A stretch of 64,000 nucleotides of DNA. Source: Marinimicrobium alkaliphilum (GTDB lineage Bacteria; Pseudomonadota; Gammaproteobacteria; Pseudomonadales; Cellvibrionaceae). The notes below the pieces were generated by a model. That model searched no databases, was not told the origin of the DNA, and saw only the letters and a list, made by a program, of their open reading frames with translations. Below, one piece after another: positions 29,903 to 40,100 of the stretch; position 1 is the stretch's first letter, and every line of letters starts with the position of its first letter. The position numbers and the translations under genes were made by a program. The stretch is taken from contig NZ_QGMQ01000004.1 of the NCBI RefSeq assembly GCF_003259155.1, forward strand, positions 62,001 through 126,000, in the 5' to 3' direction.

Positions 29903-29930
29903 GTCGGATTAGGCGAAGCCGTAATCCGAC
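29903..29930. repeat. short dispersed-type palindrome (GTCGGATTA hairpin)
   Basis: GTCGGATTA and TAATCCGAC form a perfect 9-bp inverted repeat, with an inner GGC-GAA-GCC mini-stem; the left flank begins GTAG. This sequence type is known from many proteobacterial genomes as an intergenic repeat without agreed function. It lies between the PilZ gene and arsC. No other full copy was seen in this window. It could also act as a weak transcription stop. Confidence 0.65.
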
Positions 29931-29973
29931 ACCTCTGGTACCGAACATTAACCAAAGCTGTCACGAGGCCCTT

Positions 29974-30375
29974 GTGAAAAAAGTCCTATTCCTGTGTGTC
30001 GCCAACAGTACCCGCAGCCAACTTGCCGAAGGCCTGGCTCGCCACCTCTGGGAGGGCAAAGCCAAAGTCATGAGTGCCGGTTCCAAACCCACCCAGCTCA
30101 ATCCGTTGGCGGTGAAAGTACTGGCAGAGGAAGGCATTGATATCAGTCACCACCGGGCAAAATCTGTTCGGGAAATGAACCTCGATGGCGTTGACCTCGT
30201 AATCACCTTATGTAAAGAAGAGATCTGTCCAAGTCTGCCCGTGCAAGTAGAGCACCTGCAGTGGCCCATAGACGACCCGGCAAAAATCGGTACCGAGGAT
30301 GAAGCCGAGGCGTTAGCGGCCTTTCGCCAGGCCCGAGACAGTATCGCCAAACATATCAAAGCTCTGGAGATCTAA
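29974..30375 (+). CDS. ArsC-like arsenate reductase / low-molecular-weight phosphatase fold
   Basis: This 133-residue protein starts MKKVLFLCVANSTRSQLAEG, with the P-loop C-x5-R (CVANSTR) of the LMW-phosphatase/ArsC superfamily. Two further cysteines in TLCKEEICPSLP match the redox relay of thioredoxin-coupled arsenate reductases, and DDPAKIGTEDEAEALAAFRQARD supplies the usual Asp-Pro motif. It would reduce arsenate to arsenite. GTG is used as start, with GAGG 6 nt upstream. No arsB, acr3 or arsR is adjacent. The next gene overlaps its stop by one base (TAATG), a hint of coupled translation. Confidence 0.8.
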   Translation: MKKVLFLCVANSTRSQLAEGLARHLWEGKAKVMSAGSKPTQLNPLAVKVLAEEGIDISHHRAKSVREMNLDGVDLVITLCKEEICPSLPVQVEHLQWPIDDPAKIGTEDEAEALAAFRQARDSIAKHIKALEI

Positions 30376-30677
30376 TGATTGGCCTTTGGCTGCTGGGACT
30401 TGCCAGCCTCGTACTCCCTGCCTACGCTCACTATCGCCTGCCAACTCACACCTCGTACCCATCAGCGCTGTGGATCACCCGACTCTTTTTGTTGGGCTTG
30501 GGGCTTGGCGTTGCGTGGGTTACCAGCTTCCGCTATTTTGCCCACCTGGACGACGCTGCGCGTCTGCCCCTGCTGCTCTTTGGTTTTGGGATTGCACACT
30601 TCCCCGCGGCAGGTGTGCTTTACCTCAAGCAGTGGCGCAGGAATGACCTGCGCCGTACGCAAAATCCTCCGGATTAG
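30375..30677 (+). CDS. small hypothetical membrane protein
   Basis: This 100-residue protein has three hydrophobic segments (about 3-20, 33-52, 61-82) and a basic tail (KQWRRNDLRRTQNPPD). It is translationally coupled to the ArsC-like gene (TAATG). No known family is recognised. It could be an accessory of arsenic handling, but the sequence gives no direct support. Its last codon converges with the end of secDF. Confidence 0.7.
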   Translation: MIGLWLLGLASLVLPAYAHYRLPTHTSYPSALWITRLFLLGLGLGVAWVTSFRYFAHLDDAARLPLLLFGFGIAHFPAAGVLYLKQWRRNDLRRTQNPPD

Positions 30678-32974
30678 GGCAGGGCATCCAGTGTTGCCTG
30701 TACCTCGTCTCTGGTAGGTTTGAGTTGTGCCAGACCCTTGTGCTGGCGGCGCATGCCCAGCGCGTGCAGCAGCGGCACTGCGATAAACACCGACGAGCCC
30801 GTGCCGAGCACAATTCCGAACAGCATTGGCCAGGCAAAACTTGCCACCGCAGCGCCGCCCACCAGAGCCATAGGGGTCAGGGCCAGCATTGTGCTGATAG
30901 AGGTCAAAAGTGTACGCGTGAGGGTAGAGGAGACACTGTCGTTAAATAACGACCAGAGTGAATGTTCGGAGGCATCTCGTAATCGCTCCCGAATACGGTC
31001 AAACACCACAACCTTGTCATTGACCGAGTAGCCGATCAACGCTAGCAGGGCCGCAACGGCTGTCAGGTTGAACTCGATTTTTGCGAGAGCAAAAAAGCCC
31101 ACCGTTATCACCAGATCCATGGCCAGCGTCAGTGTTGCCGCCAGCGCAAAGTGCGACTCAAACCGAAACCAAAGGTAGGCCAGCATGCCGGAACCGGCAA
31201 TCAATACCGCCAGAATGGTCGCCTCGGTAAAGTCGCCACTGACCTTGGGTCCAACCATTTCGACCCGGGGGAATGTCGCCTCGGCGTCTGCCGTGAGAAC
31301 GTCATCTTTCAGCGTCTGTATCAGCGATCCGGAGGCAACATTATCGGCGGTCTGCGCAGGTAGCCGAATCTGGAAGACTCCGGCGTCCCCAAGTTCCTGA
31401 ATCGATGTGCCCTCAAGTGTTGGGTGCGCCAAACTGTTGCGCAGCTGTTCCACGGTCAGTGTCGAGCGCACTTCCGCGATACTGCCACCGGTAAAATCAA
31501 TCCCGTAGGACAGCCCCTGAACAGAGAAAAGGCCAATGGACACCGCGCAAAGTAGGGCGGCAAAGGCCAGGCTTGCGACGCGCAACTTTAAGAAATTGAT
31601 CGACCTTCGGCCCAGCGTATTCATCCACTGCGGTCCGGGAATGACCAGTGGTCTGCGCCCCAACCCCCTGACACGCCACTCCATCAATACCCGCGTTATC
31701 CCAATCGCGGTAAACATGGAAGTTAACAAACCAATACCCATCGTGACCGCAAAGCCACGCACCGGGCCGCTGCCGAACAGAAACAACAGACTGATCGCAA
31801 TCAGGGTCGTGACATTGGAATCCAGGATTGTTGCCCAGGCGCGCGCAAAACCGGCATCCAGCGCTTTCCAGGCACTGCTGCCACGGTGTACCTCTTCGCG
31901 GATACGTTCATTGATCAGAATGTTCGCATCCACCGCCATACCGATACTCAGAATAATACCGGCGATACCCGGCAGCGTCAGCGTTGCGCCAAACAGGCTC
32001 AAGACACCGAAAATCAGCCCAATGTTTAATGCCAGCGCCGTGCTTGCGATCAAGCCCCAGCGGCGATAGACCACCAACATAAAACCGAACACCAGCAGAG
32101 TGCCCACCAGGCCCGCGCTGATACCCATGGCGATGGCATCGCTGCCCAGCTCCGGGCCGACGGTTCGCTCTTCCACCACCTCGAGCGGTGCGGGCAGGGC
32201 ACCGGCGCGCAGCAACAGAGCCAGATTGCTCGCCTCGGCCGCTGTAAAGTGTCCACTGATCTCGCCGCTACCACCAGCAATCACCGAGCGAATAACCGGC
32301 GCGGTAATCACTTCGCCATCAAGCACCACAGCGAGGGCGCGACCCACATTGGCACGCGTCAGCTCACCAAAACGGCGGGCACCCGCATCGTCAAGACGAA
32401 AGGTCACGACCGGTTCTCGGGTCTCGGGATTAAACGCCATGCGTGCGTCCCGAATATGCTCACCTTGCAAAGCGACGGCCTGCTCAAGACTGTGCATAAA
32501 ATCGCCGTTGGCGTCGGGCAAATGCAATCGGGGCGCGGCCGAGCGCTCATTGGCGGCCCAATGGAAAGTCATCTTGGCGGTGGTTCCCAGCAGGGTGCGG
32601 ATACGGCTCGGGTCATCGACGCCGGGCAACTGCACCAGAATGCCGTCGCCACCCTGGCGGGTCACGGTCGGATCTGCCAGCCCGGTTTCATCCAGGCGCC
32701 GGCGAACCATCGCCAGGCTGCGGTCTATCACATCCTCCAGCGCCGCTTTGCGCTCATTCGCTGACAATGCGTCCAGACCCAGTTCCGTGGTATCGATATT
32801 CAGCAGCAGCTGCGAACCACCGCGCAAATCCAGGCCCAGGGGCACTTGATTAGCGCTGTACCAGCTCGGTAAGTGCTGCGTGAAGGTTAGCGGTAACACA
32901 TTCGGCAGGGCGCTCAACAGGCCCAGCAGTACCACCAGGCCATAGACAATGGCCCGAGATTTCAGGGATTTCAT
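30674..32974 (-). CDS. secDF: fused protein-export translocase SecDF
   Basis: This 766-residue protein joins both halves of the Sec accessory complex. The SecD half (about 1-450) carries VPLGLDLRGGSQLLL, the periplasmic P1 domain and the GIAGIILSIGMAVDANILINERIREE helix. The SecF half (from about 460) has LSYGIDFTGGSIAEVR and LALIGYSVNDKVVVFDRIRER. The two D-containing helices provide the proton path that powers late translocation steps. In Gammaproteobacteria secD and secF are normally separate genes beside yajC, so a fused version here is probably an additional copy. A small secreted-protein gene lies 48 nt upstream in the same direction. Confidence 0.93.
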   Translation of the reverse strand: MKSLKSRAIVYGLVVLLGLLSALPNVLPLTFTQHLPSWYSANQVPLGLDLRGGSQLLLNIDTTELGLDALSANERKAALEDVIDRSLAMVRRRLDETGLADPTVTRQGGDGILVQLPGVDDPSRIRTLLGTTAKMTFHWAANERSAAPRLHLPDANGDFMHSLEQAVALQGEHIRDARMAFNPETREPVVTFRLDDAGARRFGELTRANVGRALAVVLDGEVITAPVIRSVIAGGSGEISGHFTAAEASNLALLLRAGALPAPLEVVEERTVGPELGSDAIAMGISAGLVGTLLVFGFMLVVYRRWGLIASTALALNIGLIFGVLSLFGATLTLPGIAGIILSIGMAVDANILINERIREEVHRGSSAWKALDAGFARAWATILDSNVTTLIAISLLFLFGSGPVRGFAVTMGIGLLTSMFTAIGITRVLMEWRVRGLGRRPLVIPGPQWMNTLGRRSINFLKLRVASLAFAALLCAVSIGLFSVQGLSYGIDFTGGSIAEVRSTLTVEQLRNSLAHPTLEGTSIQELGDAGVFQIRLPAQTADNVASGSLIQTLKDDVLTADAEATFPRVEMVGPKVSGDFTEATILAVLIAGSGMLAYLWFRFESHFALAATLTLAMDLVITVGFFALAKIEFNLTAVAALLALIGYSVNDKVVVFDRIRERLRDASEHSLWSLFNDSVSSTLTRTLLTSISTMLALTPMALVGGAAVASFAWPMLFGIVLGTGSSVFIAVPLLHALGMRRQHKGLAQLKPTRDEVQATLDALP

Positions 32975-33022
32975 GATTTTTCCTCGTATAATCCAGTATT
33001 TTTAGACGAACTTATAAGCGGA

Positions 33023-33400
33023 TTAAACGAGTGGCGGCCCCCGGGACGAGCGCCCAAGCAGGAATCGGGAAACGGAAAAAGCCGTGAAATACCGGTCTGG
33101 CGCCGCCGTTTTGGTCGTCGGAACAGGAAAAAACCCGGTCGCCAAAGCCATCGCCAACGGGTCGTCGGGCGCGTCGCCAAACGGCGAACAGCCCTGAGAC
33201 GGCACGCCAAGACGCGCGGACGACTGAAGTCCCAGAACCGGGTCGACAGCAATGGCAAAACCCGTATCAGAGGGTAACCGAGCATCCTGGCTGGCTGCTC
33301 CGGTGCTGAGCACGCCCAGCAACAGAATCAGCAATACCGCCCAGACGCTGCGGAAAGCGCCAGCGGAGCGTGATATGCCAAAGACCGGATCAGAGTTCAT
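33023..33400 (-). CDS. hypothetical exported protein
   Basis: This open frame encodes 125 residues. One hydrophobic stretch (about 18-36, SVWAVLLILLLGVLSTGAASQ) fits a signal peptide after a basic start. The mature part (about 90 aa) is rich in Pro, Ser and Ala and ends RFLLGRSSRGPPLV. No family is recognised. It precedes secDF by 48 nt on the same strand. An overlapping frame (32971-33285) is also open but has no signal peptide, so this frame is preferred. Protein-coding status is moderately supported by the well-formed signal peptide only. Confidence 0.45.
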   Translation of the reverse strand: MNSDPVFGISRSAGAFRSVWAVLLILLLGVLSTGAASQDARLPSDTGFAIAVDPVLGLQSSARLGVPSQGCSPFGDAPDDPLAMALATGFFPVPTTKTAAPDRYFTAFSVSRFLLGRSSRGPPLV

Positions 33401-33517
33401 GGAGCTTTCTCAAGAAAGATTCCCATAAATTGGGGGCGCCCGGGGGTAAAGTCAATGCCGGTTCGGAGAAATATCCGGCAGGTAATGGGGCTTGACGACG
33501 ATCCCATTCTATCTGGC

Positions 33518-33545
33518 ATTGCGTATAATGTATATTATGTTAAAT
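33518..33545 (+). other. dif: chromosome dimer resolution site dif (XerC/XerD)
   Basis: The 28-mer reads XerC arm ATTGCGTATAA, centre TGTATA, XerD arm TTATGTTAAAT. The centre and the XerD arm are identical to the E. coli dif, and the XerC arm differs at three positions. XerCD recombines this site to resolve chromosome dimers at division, activated by FtsK. KOPS-like octamers converge on it from both sides. No second copy was found, so it is more likely the chromosomal dif than an element-borne duplicate. Confidence 0.92.
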
Positions 33546-33919
33546 TATGTGTTATCCTGCATGACATTGTCAGAAACGACCCGTTGTCATTTCAATATGA
33601 GACTGAGATTGGTCTCAGTACCGTTTGAAACGCGCTAACCCTTGCTACGCCTAGCTTAGCGGCCTATTCTGCTACTGGCCCTGCTACTGATTTTCAAAAA
33701 TAAGATGAGATTCTTGCCAATTTTGACGTCTACTAAAATTACCTTTGCCGTGCACTAACAGCGTATGGCATAGACCTGAAGCGCTCGTTTAGTCATCAGT
33801 TAAACCTATTATCAGTTTAAAATTGTCCAATTATGGAAAAATAAATTATGTAACAACAAGTTACATGGTGTCGCAGCGAAAAATCATCCGATCTTGTATC
33901 AGTTTACGTGTTAGTGACA

Positions 33920-34074
33920 GCGCGTCCACTATGAGTTCTGTCGTCGCTGGGAAGCGTCCAGCGCTCATTTTCGACACACCGCCCTACCGCCTTTTGCTGT
34001 CCTCTCAGGGTTGAGGTTCCGGCCCTGGACTCGGCGTTCTGTGCACGGAAGGCTTGCAGGTCGTCTTTCCTACA
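33920..34074 (-). pseudogene. decayed fragment of a YgjP-type metallopeptidase gene
   Basis: About 155 nt align by eye with the internal part of the intact gene at 44333-45100 (roughly 44605-44757), same orientation, with near-identical blocks such as GCCCTACCGC and CTTGCAGGTCGTCTT. Length differences, including one of two bases, break the reading frame, and the start and the HExxH part are absent. On the minus strand a short frame still reads QKAVG as in the intact protein. It is too divergent for a recent duplication and is best read as the remnant of an earlier cassette at this site. Confidence 0.8.
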
Positions 34075-34092
34075 TTCAAGGATGTCTCCAAC

Positions 34093-34118
34093 TGTCCGCA
34101 TTCGGCCAAAAGCAGACA
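34093..34118. repeat. island palindrome, copy 1
   Basis: This is a 26-nt imperfect inverted repeat: left end TGTCCGC, right end GCAGACA, centre with GGCC. It lies 9 nt downstream of the stop of the large Avs-like gene. It is the same length as copy 3 and matches it at about 18 of 26 positions. Confidence 0.65.
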
Positions 34119-34127
34119 CAGAGAAAG

Positions 34128-37100
34128 CTACCAGTCCGACTTGTTCGGGTAGTTCACGCGACCCTTGAAATACTCTACATTAAGCGACTGATTGATTCGC
34201 ACCACTCCAATTGAGTGCGATAACCGTCCGCTGCTTCGATAGGTCTCTTTCTCATAGCGCTGAAGATCGAAGAGCAATAGCAGTTCTTTGTCGTACTTCG
34301 CCAGAACTTTCTTAAGTACACTTGATTTGCAGAGCAGAAACAGTCCCGGATGGGGACCGTCTTCTCGGTTGGTTTCATTGCGTCCCCAGGCTTGGGTTCG
34401 AAGTGAAAGCGTCCCGCGATTGTTATTCCAAAAACATCCGAACGCATCTCGCCGTGTCAGCTTACAGAACTTCGAATATTCTTGCGCAAGATGCGGCCGT
34501 AAATTGGCGACCGAAACGCCATATGGATCATTCTCATCCAACCTGGTCTCGCCGGACGGACAAAAGATCCAGGGTGAGTACTCCTTCTTATCGCTGCGCA
34601 GATATTCATCATCTTCGTCGCCCTGGAACGCAGGAACCCAAGCTAGTATGGGCTTTTCGCGAATAAGCTTTCTCGCAAGCTGCTCGGCCTTTTGGGGCGG
34701 AACAAGCGCAGAGGATAGTCCGATCTCAACACCATCGGATGAATACCATCTTCCGTGAACAATCAGTTCTCTACCAACGCCTTTCTCAATATCAAGGCCG
34801 GCGAGCCCCATAATCTTCTTCTGATCGCCGGTTATCGCGAGTCCGTTCTTCTTATATTCCAGCAGTCTCACAGAGGCGGCATCAGGCGTCCTGTCTGTTC
34901 CATCGGATAGCCACAATCCATCCTTGCGAGTAAGCACGTAGCGATCAAGCCACTCTTCCCAAGGGTCATCCTCATACCACCAGTCATCAGTTACAGAATG
35001 GGCGGCCAGGAGCTTACCTGCAGCAATGAACAAAGCATGCCAGCCGAGCTGTTGGCCGTAACCGTGAAAGCGCGTAGTCATCTCCCGAGAACTTCTCACG
35101 CGCGTTTCGCGGCCTCCATCCTCATACATGTGTGTCATTGATGGATCAAGCTTTTGCACGATGCCCGAAATCAGATCATCAACCTGCCAGCAACCCTTGC
35201 CGAACACGCGACCGAGGCTATCAACATCATACTTCCTGAAGTCGTACTCCAGATGAAAACGAAAGGGCGGCTCGGGCACTGACTTCGGACGCCCCTGAAA
35301 GAAGCCGCCTCCGTTTCGGCTCTTTTTTCGTAAGCGCGGATACGGAGACTTGTTGGCGTTGCGCCCGGTTTCTAATGTGGCTGCGTCAAGCGTCAGTTTG
35401 CCACGATCTACACAGGCAAGGAGGGCGTTGGCAGCAAAGTGCCGCATAAGTACGTGGGGATCATCCTTCTCCATGAAGACGACCAGGAGTAGATCTTTGT
35501 AACGCGCGACCTGATCTGGATGATCAAGAGCAGCGCGCGCAAGGGCGATCAGGAGCCACAACCGAGCATGAAGGTAGTAGAACACCAGTTCGGGTGCCTG
35601 GAATGGTGCGGCTGTCTTTGTACCGAAGGCGGCAACAACCTTATCAACAATGTCCCAGCGCCCGAATTTTGCAAATCGACGTATGCAGTGAGCCGCGCGC
35701 CACCTGTCAACAGCATGGGGTGAACCGAGCACGCGCCAAATTAGCCCAGCCGCGATTTCGACAAAATCATCTGCTGGGTAGCAGCCAGCTTTCCAAGGAC
35801 CGTCTGTGACGTTTTCGGCAATCCGTGCCGAGTCACTGGAGAGGAGTCGCTTCAGCGCAAGCTGCCCCTGCCCTTCATCCGCTTCAGGGCATATGAAATT
35901 TGCGAACGCAAGCCATACCGATCCAGCGACAGTGCTATCAGGGCGTGAGAAGACCTTTATCATCTCAAGGACGAGTTCGGCCATAGGCACGCCCGTGAAC
36001 TCGGATATCTCATTGATGTTCGACCCCGAGAATCGACCGTCATCGACCAAATCATCAGCATGGGCAAGAATCAGCGGCTGTGCCAAGCTCCTGTAGACGC
36101 CCGCAAGCGCCGCGGATGATCCGCCCCACGCTTCCTTTGCATCTTTTAGCTCTGCGAATTTCCAATAGAAGAACAGATTTTCGAGGTTAGCAACATTGCG
36201 CACATACTGTCCACGCGCCTGAAAGGGAACTTTGGCTCGCAGCGAGGAAAAGAATTCACCTTTTAGGTCATACATGTTTCCCAGTGCATTGAATTCTTCA
36301 ATGGCCTTTACAAGCGATGCCTCGTCGGTCGGATTCGTCGCTTCAGCTATACGCGCGAGTGCCACCCGGTTTGCACTGTCACGTTTGGCAGCTTCTCTAC
36401 GCATCTTCGGATCAAAGCTGCAGCTACTTCCATATGCAGTATTTCGCCCTTGCCTTGCTATCTCATATCGTTCCTGCGCGGCTTTCAGGTGCTTCGTTAG
36501 ATCATTCGATGTACCCAACGCTTCATCAGCCAGCACGTAAAGTGTCTCGACAGTCTCGACACTCGCTATCGTCGGGTTGTCATCCTCGAACTGCGTAATC
36601 AGTTCCGTGACAGTTTCGGCATCCGGCCCAGCCTGGGCGCGCAACGCTTCGGCAAACTCCTTCGTCCCGGCATAGAAATATTCAACCGGATTGGCGAGGC
36701 GGTTTAGGCAAAGTGCATCCTTCGGATCGATCTTCCCCGCTTCGAGCAGGCCCGTAAGATAGGTGAAAAGTGTGTTGTCCAGAGCTATCCTGTTGCGGTC
36801 ATCCCATCGGCTGAGCTTGGATAGACCGCGTATACCAGCCGCCTTCGCCATGCCGCGACCGTACGCACCCCAGAAAAACTTCTCGGGCTCCTCGCCCATA
36901 TTGAGTTCGCAGATATTGCTGAGCGTGTGAAAGTCACGTTCGTCCAGTTCGTCACCTTTCATCTCTGATGCGAACAAGAGCAGCTCATTTGTGAACAGGT
37001 AATCACCTGAGCCGATTGCGTCCATCTGTTCCAGACCATCCCGGAAGTACACAGCAGCCTCATCTAGGCTAGCTGGAAGTATTGCCCGGCCAAGAGCGCC

Positions 37101-40100
37101 ATAGAGAGATGCCCGGTAGGTAACTTCATCCTCTTTCTCGATCATCGCGCGCGCCTTTACGGCCTGCTCGCCTGCAATCGAGTGCAGCGGGATTCGTTGC
37201 GCGAGAATCTCGATGATACGAACCAAGTCACTGGCATTGCTCATGTGAGCGTGTACGGCCGTGAGCATGCGCTCTATGGACTCTGGTTTCAGTTCGTTGC
37301 GAGACCACAATATGAACAGAACAGCGTCAAGACCCAAGAATTGAAAGAAGGGATCGGTATCCTCAACCCGGTAGTGGTCGCGATTCTTTCGGGTTTGCTC
37401 CCAGGCTTCCACAAGCTCGACAAAGCGCTTGTCGATGGTCCGCGCCGATGCTGCGAGTGCAGCCGACAGTGCCTCAGTGATCGCAAGCAGCGGCTCCAGG
37501 CGGATGTCAAGAAAGCGCTCGGCCGCCTGCTGCTCATCATAGCTAATGGCATTAGCCGGTACGTTCTTGGTCTGCCCGTCATCGTAACGCGGTTTGCGCG
37601 GAAGCTTGGAGAGCTGCTCCTTGGCCTTTTGTCGGAAGATTTTTCCAGAAATAGTCTTCGGAATGCGCGCGCAGACCGATACCAGCTCTTTTGGCAATAG
37701 GTCCTTCTCGTGAATAGCACGCTTCTTTGCGGCAGCAAGCAGGGCAACCCGGAACAAGTAAGCGAAGACATCGTTGCGACTAAACGCGTCACGGTATGCC
37801 CAGATTCTGGGCCGATCATGCCGTGCTCTTAGTGAAATAGATTGCGCCTCAGCGCCGAGGCCCAACGAGAGCGCGACGGCAGCCGACTTCCTCAGGCCGT
37901 CTTCGAGTTCGTAGGTCTTGTGGCGCGAGTAGCTTTGAGGCAAGTCAATCTTCGTCTCCTTCTTGCATAGAGCGGCGAGTTTGACGCAAAGGGGCTTGCG
38001 TGTAGCGTTCGTCAGCTCGCGGAATGACAATGCAGCTGCGAGCGGACCGATACTGGGGAGCGCATCGATGAACCTGCCAGCCCAGCGAGCGGGGTGCGTT
38101 CCTAGGAAGCTGGCAAGATGCGTGTATCCGAGAACGAGCTGAGAGACTTCAAAGGCATACCAGTCCCGCCAACCTGTCAGGTAGCCAGCCGCATCTTCTG
38201 GGCGACCTTCCGAGACCAGAAAGAAACTTGTGGCAGCGATATCGGCCTGATCGGGAACCGGTTCACGATCAAAATCTTTTCGCTCTGTGCGCCGATAATG
38301 TTGTATCCACTCTTCATTCGCATAGGCATGTCGGCTCGCCTCTGCCGGATCACCCGACAAAATATTGACGATGGCAAGACGTGCATGCCGCGTTCCCGGC
38401 CAAGCCGTTCTTATTTCAAATAGTCGCCGCTGGGCGTCATCATCATCGGCTGCAACGACGAGATCAGGATGTTTCATCAGGTAATCGGCACCACGCTGAT
38501 CAACCTCGGCTATGGTCGATAGCTCGACGAGCAGCCGCACAAGGCTGTTGTAGTCAACCTTGAGAGCCGCGTGCAAAGTGGCAGCCTTAAGCCGGGCATA
38601 TTGTATATTGCGCTTGCCAACTGTGCTGGTAATCGAGGCGGGAATACGATCATCGAAAGCAAGGGCGAACAGCCGCTCACCATCATCGAGTTCGTGTAAC
38701 AGGCGCGGAAGCGCACGGGCCGCATATACCGACGCATCCTGGCGAGCAAGGAGATTGGATGCGACACGCTCAAGCGCATCACGCGATGTCGCGTATCGAT
38801 TGTGGATCAGCGTTTCCGTTGGCTCATCACGGAACATGAGCCCATGATTGGTGCGCTCCAGTAGAGGGCTTAGGTCCGAAGCAAAGCTCTCAATGGCCGC
38901 GAGCTCCATGCCATGAGCGGCGGCATACTCACCCACCGGCACGGGCGGAGGAAGTACCGCCAGCCCTGCAAGAAAGGCACTGAGGTCCTTGTCCTCATAA
39001 CCTTGCTTTGTAGCCAAAGAGAGCGCATCCGTGATTCTTTGTTGAATCAGATCATCCAGCTCGATGTCTTTGTTGATCTCGGATGGATCGAGAAGACCGC
39101 GACCCGCCTTGACCAGGTAATCCAGCACACGCGGATTGCCACCTGACCGGGCGTGCGCGACGTTCACTTCTACGGTCGTGACGCTTTTCAGTCGCGCGCG
39201 TAAGAACGCGGCCGTTTCATCCTTGGTAAATGGGTATAGTTCGAATTCATCAAGCTTGGCATAGGTCTTTGGCCTGCGTTCCGATTCGGATCGGCATGAA
39301 ACGATAAGCTTTACGCCGTAAATCGGTTCCGTATCGAGACTCTCCAGCAGCTTGATTGGAAAGGAGTCTTCGCTGGTCTGGCCTGCCGCGAAAGCAGCGT
39401 TGTCGATGGCATCGATAAAGATCGCCAGCTTACGTCCTGGCGTCATACGCGAGAGGGTAGTCAGGCACTGCGTAAGGCGGCGGCGGAATGTGCTGAGCAA
39501 AGTGTATACATCGGGACTGTCCGGTAGCATCGGATCGCAGAGGCCGCGAAATGCCAGTGTATTCGCAATATGGATTAGCCCCTTCTTGGGTAAATGTCGC
39601 GCGTCTTCCGGAGAGCGGTAAGCACCACCACCAAAACAATCGAAGAAAACAACCTCGTGGTCCGTGGCAATCTTCGAGGCGAGCGAATCCATAAAGACCG
39701 TCTTGCCGACGCCGCCGGTCGCATGAATAAGAAACGGCGTTGACGTGTTATCGATGCGAGTCATAGCCTCGCTGAGCTGCTCCCGCTCCAGTACTTTACC
39801 TACATCAACGAGGGCCGCATCACAGGGAAGCAGGTCCTTCGGGTCACCGATCTGAAGCGCTGCCAGTACGTCAGTGCGTCTGATCAGATTTCGGTCGGTA
39901 CCGGCATAACCGGCCTTGTCGCGTACAAGCTCCCGAAGCTTCCCGAGCCGGGCGGCAGCAATCGGATCGCTCGTGGCAGACCAGTCAACGAGCAGGTTGG
40001 CAAGCTCGTCCTTTGTTTGCGGCAGGCTCCCGGAGCGTCCAATGATTTTGAGTTTTCGCGCAAATTCCGCCAGTGGCTTTCCCGATAAACCGGAAGCAGT

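Larger units (their letters stand above)
33401..34127. other. 727-nt intergenic region between core genome and defence island
   Basis: It contains no convincing intact gene. From left to right it holds the dif site (33518-33545), a TGAGAC/GTCTCA hairpin near 33597-33616, two copies of CTGCTACTG about 6 nt apart near 33670-33690, a decayed YgjP fragment (33920-34074) and one copy of the island palindrome (34093-34118). The stretch from 33700 to 33900 is AT-rich with nothing recognisable. No integrase gene or tRNA is present, so the mode of island insertion is not visible. Confidence 0.6.

Noticed and set aside
32971-33285. Alternative frame overlapping the small exported protein gene
   Set aside because: Arg/Pro-rich with no signal peptide or family match; the other frame has a well-formed signal sequence.
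33660-33700. Direct repeat CTGCTACTG as an island attachment site
   Set aside because: The two copies are adjacent and no matching copy was seen at the right border, so it is not supported as an att pair.
33904-34119. 71-codon minus-strand frame beside the Avs-like gene
   Set aside because: It covers the decayed YgjP fragment in a shifted frame and is not an intact gene.
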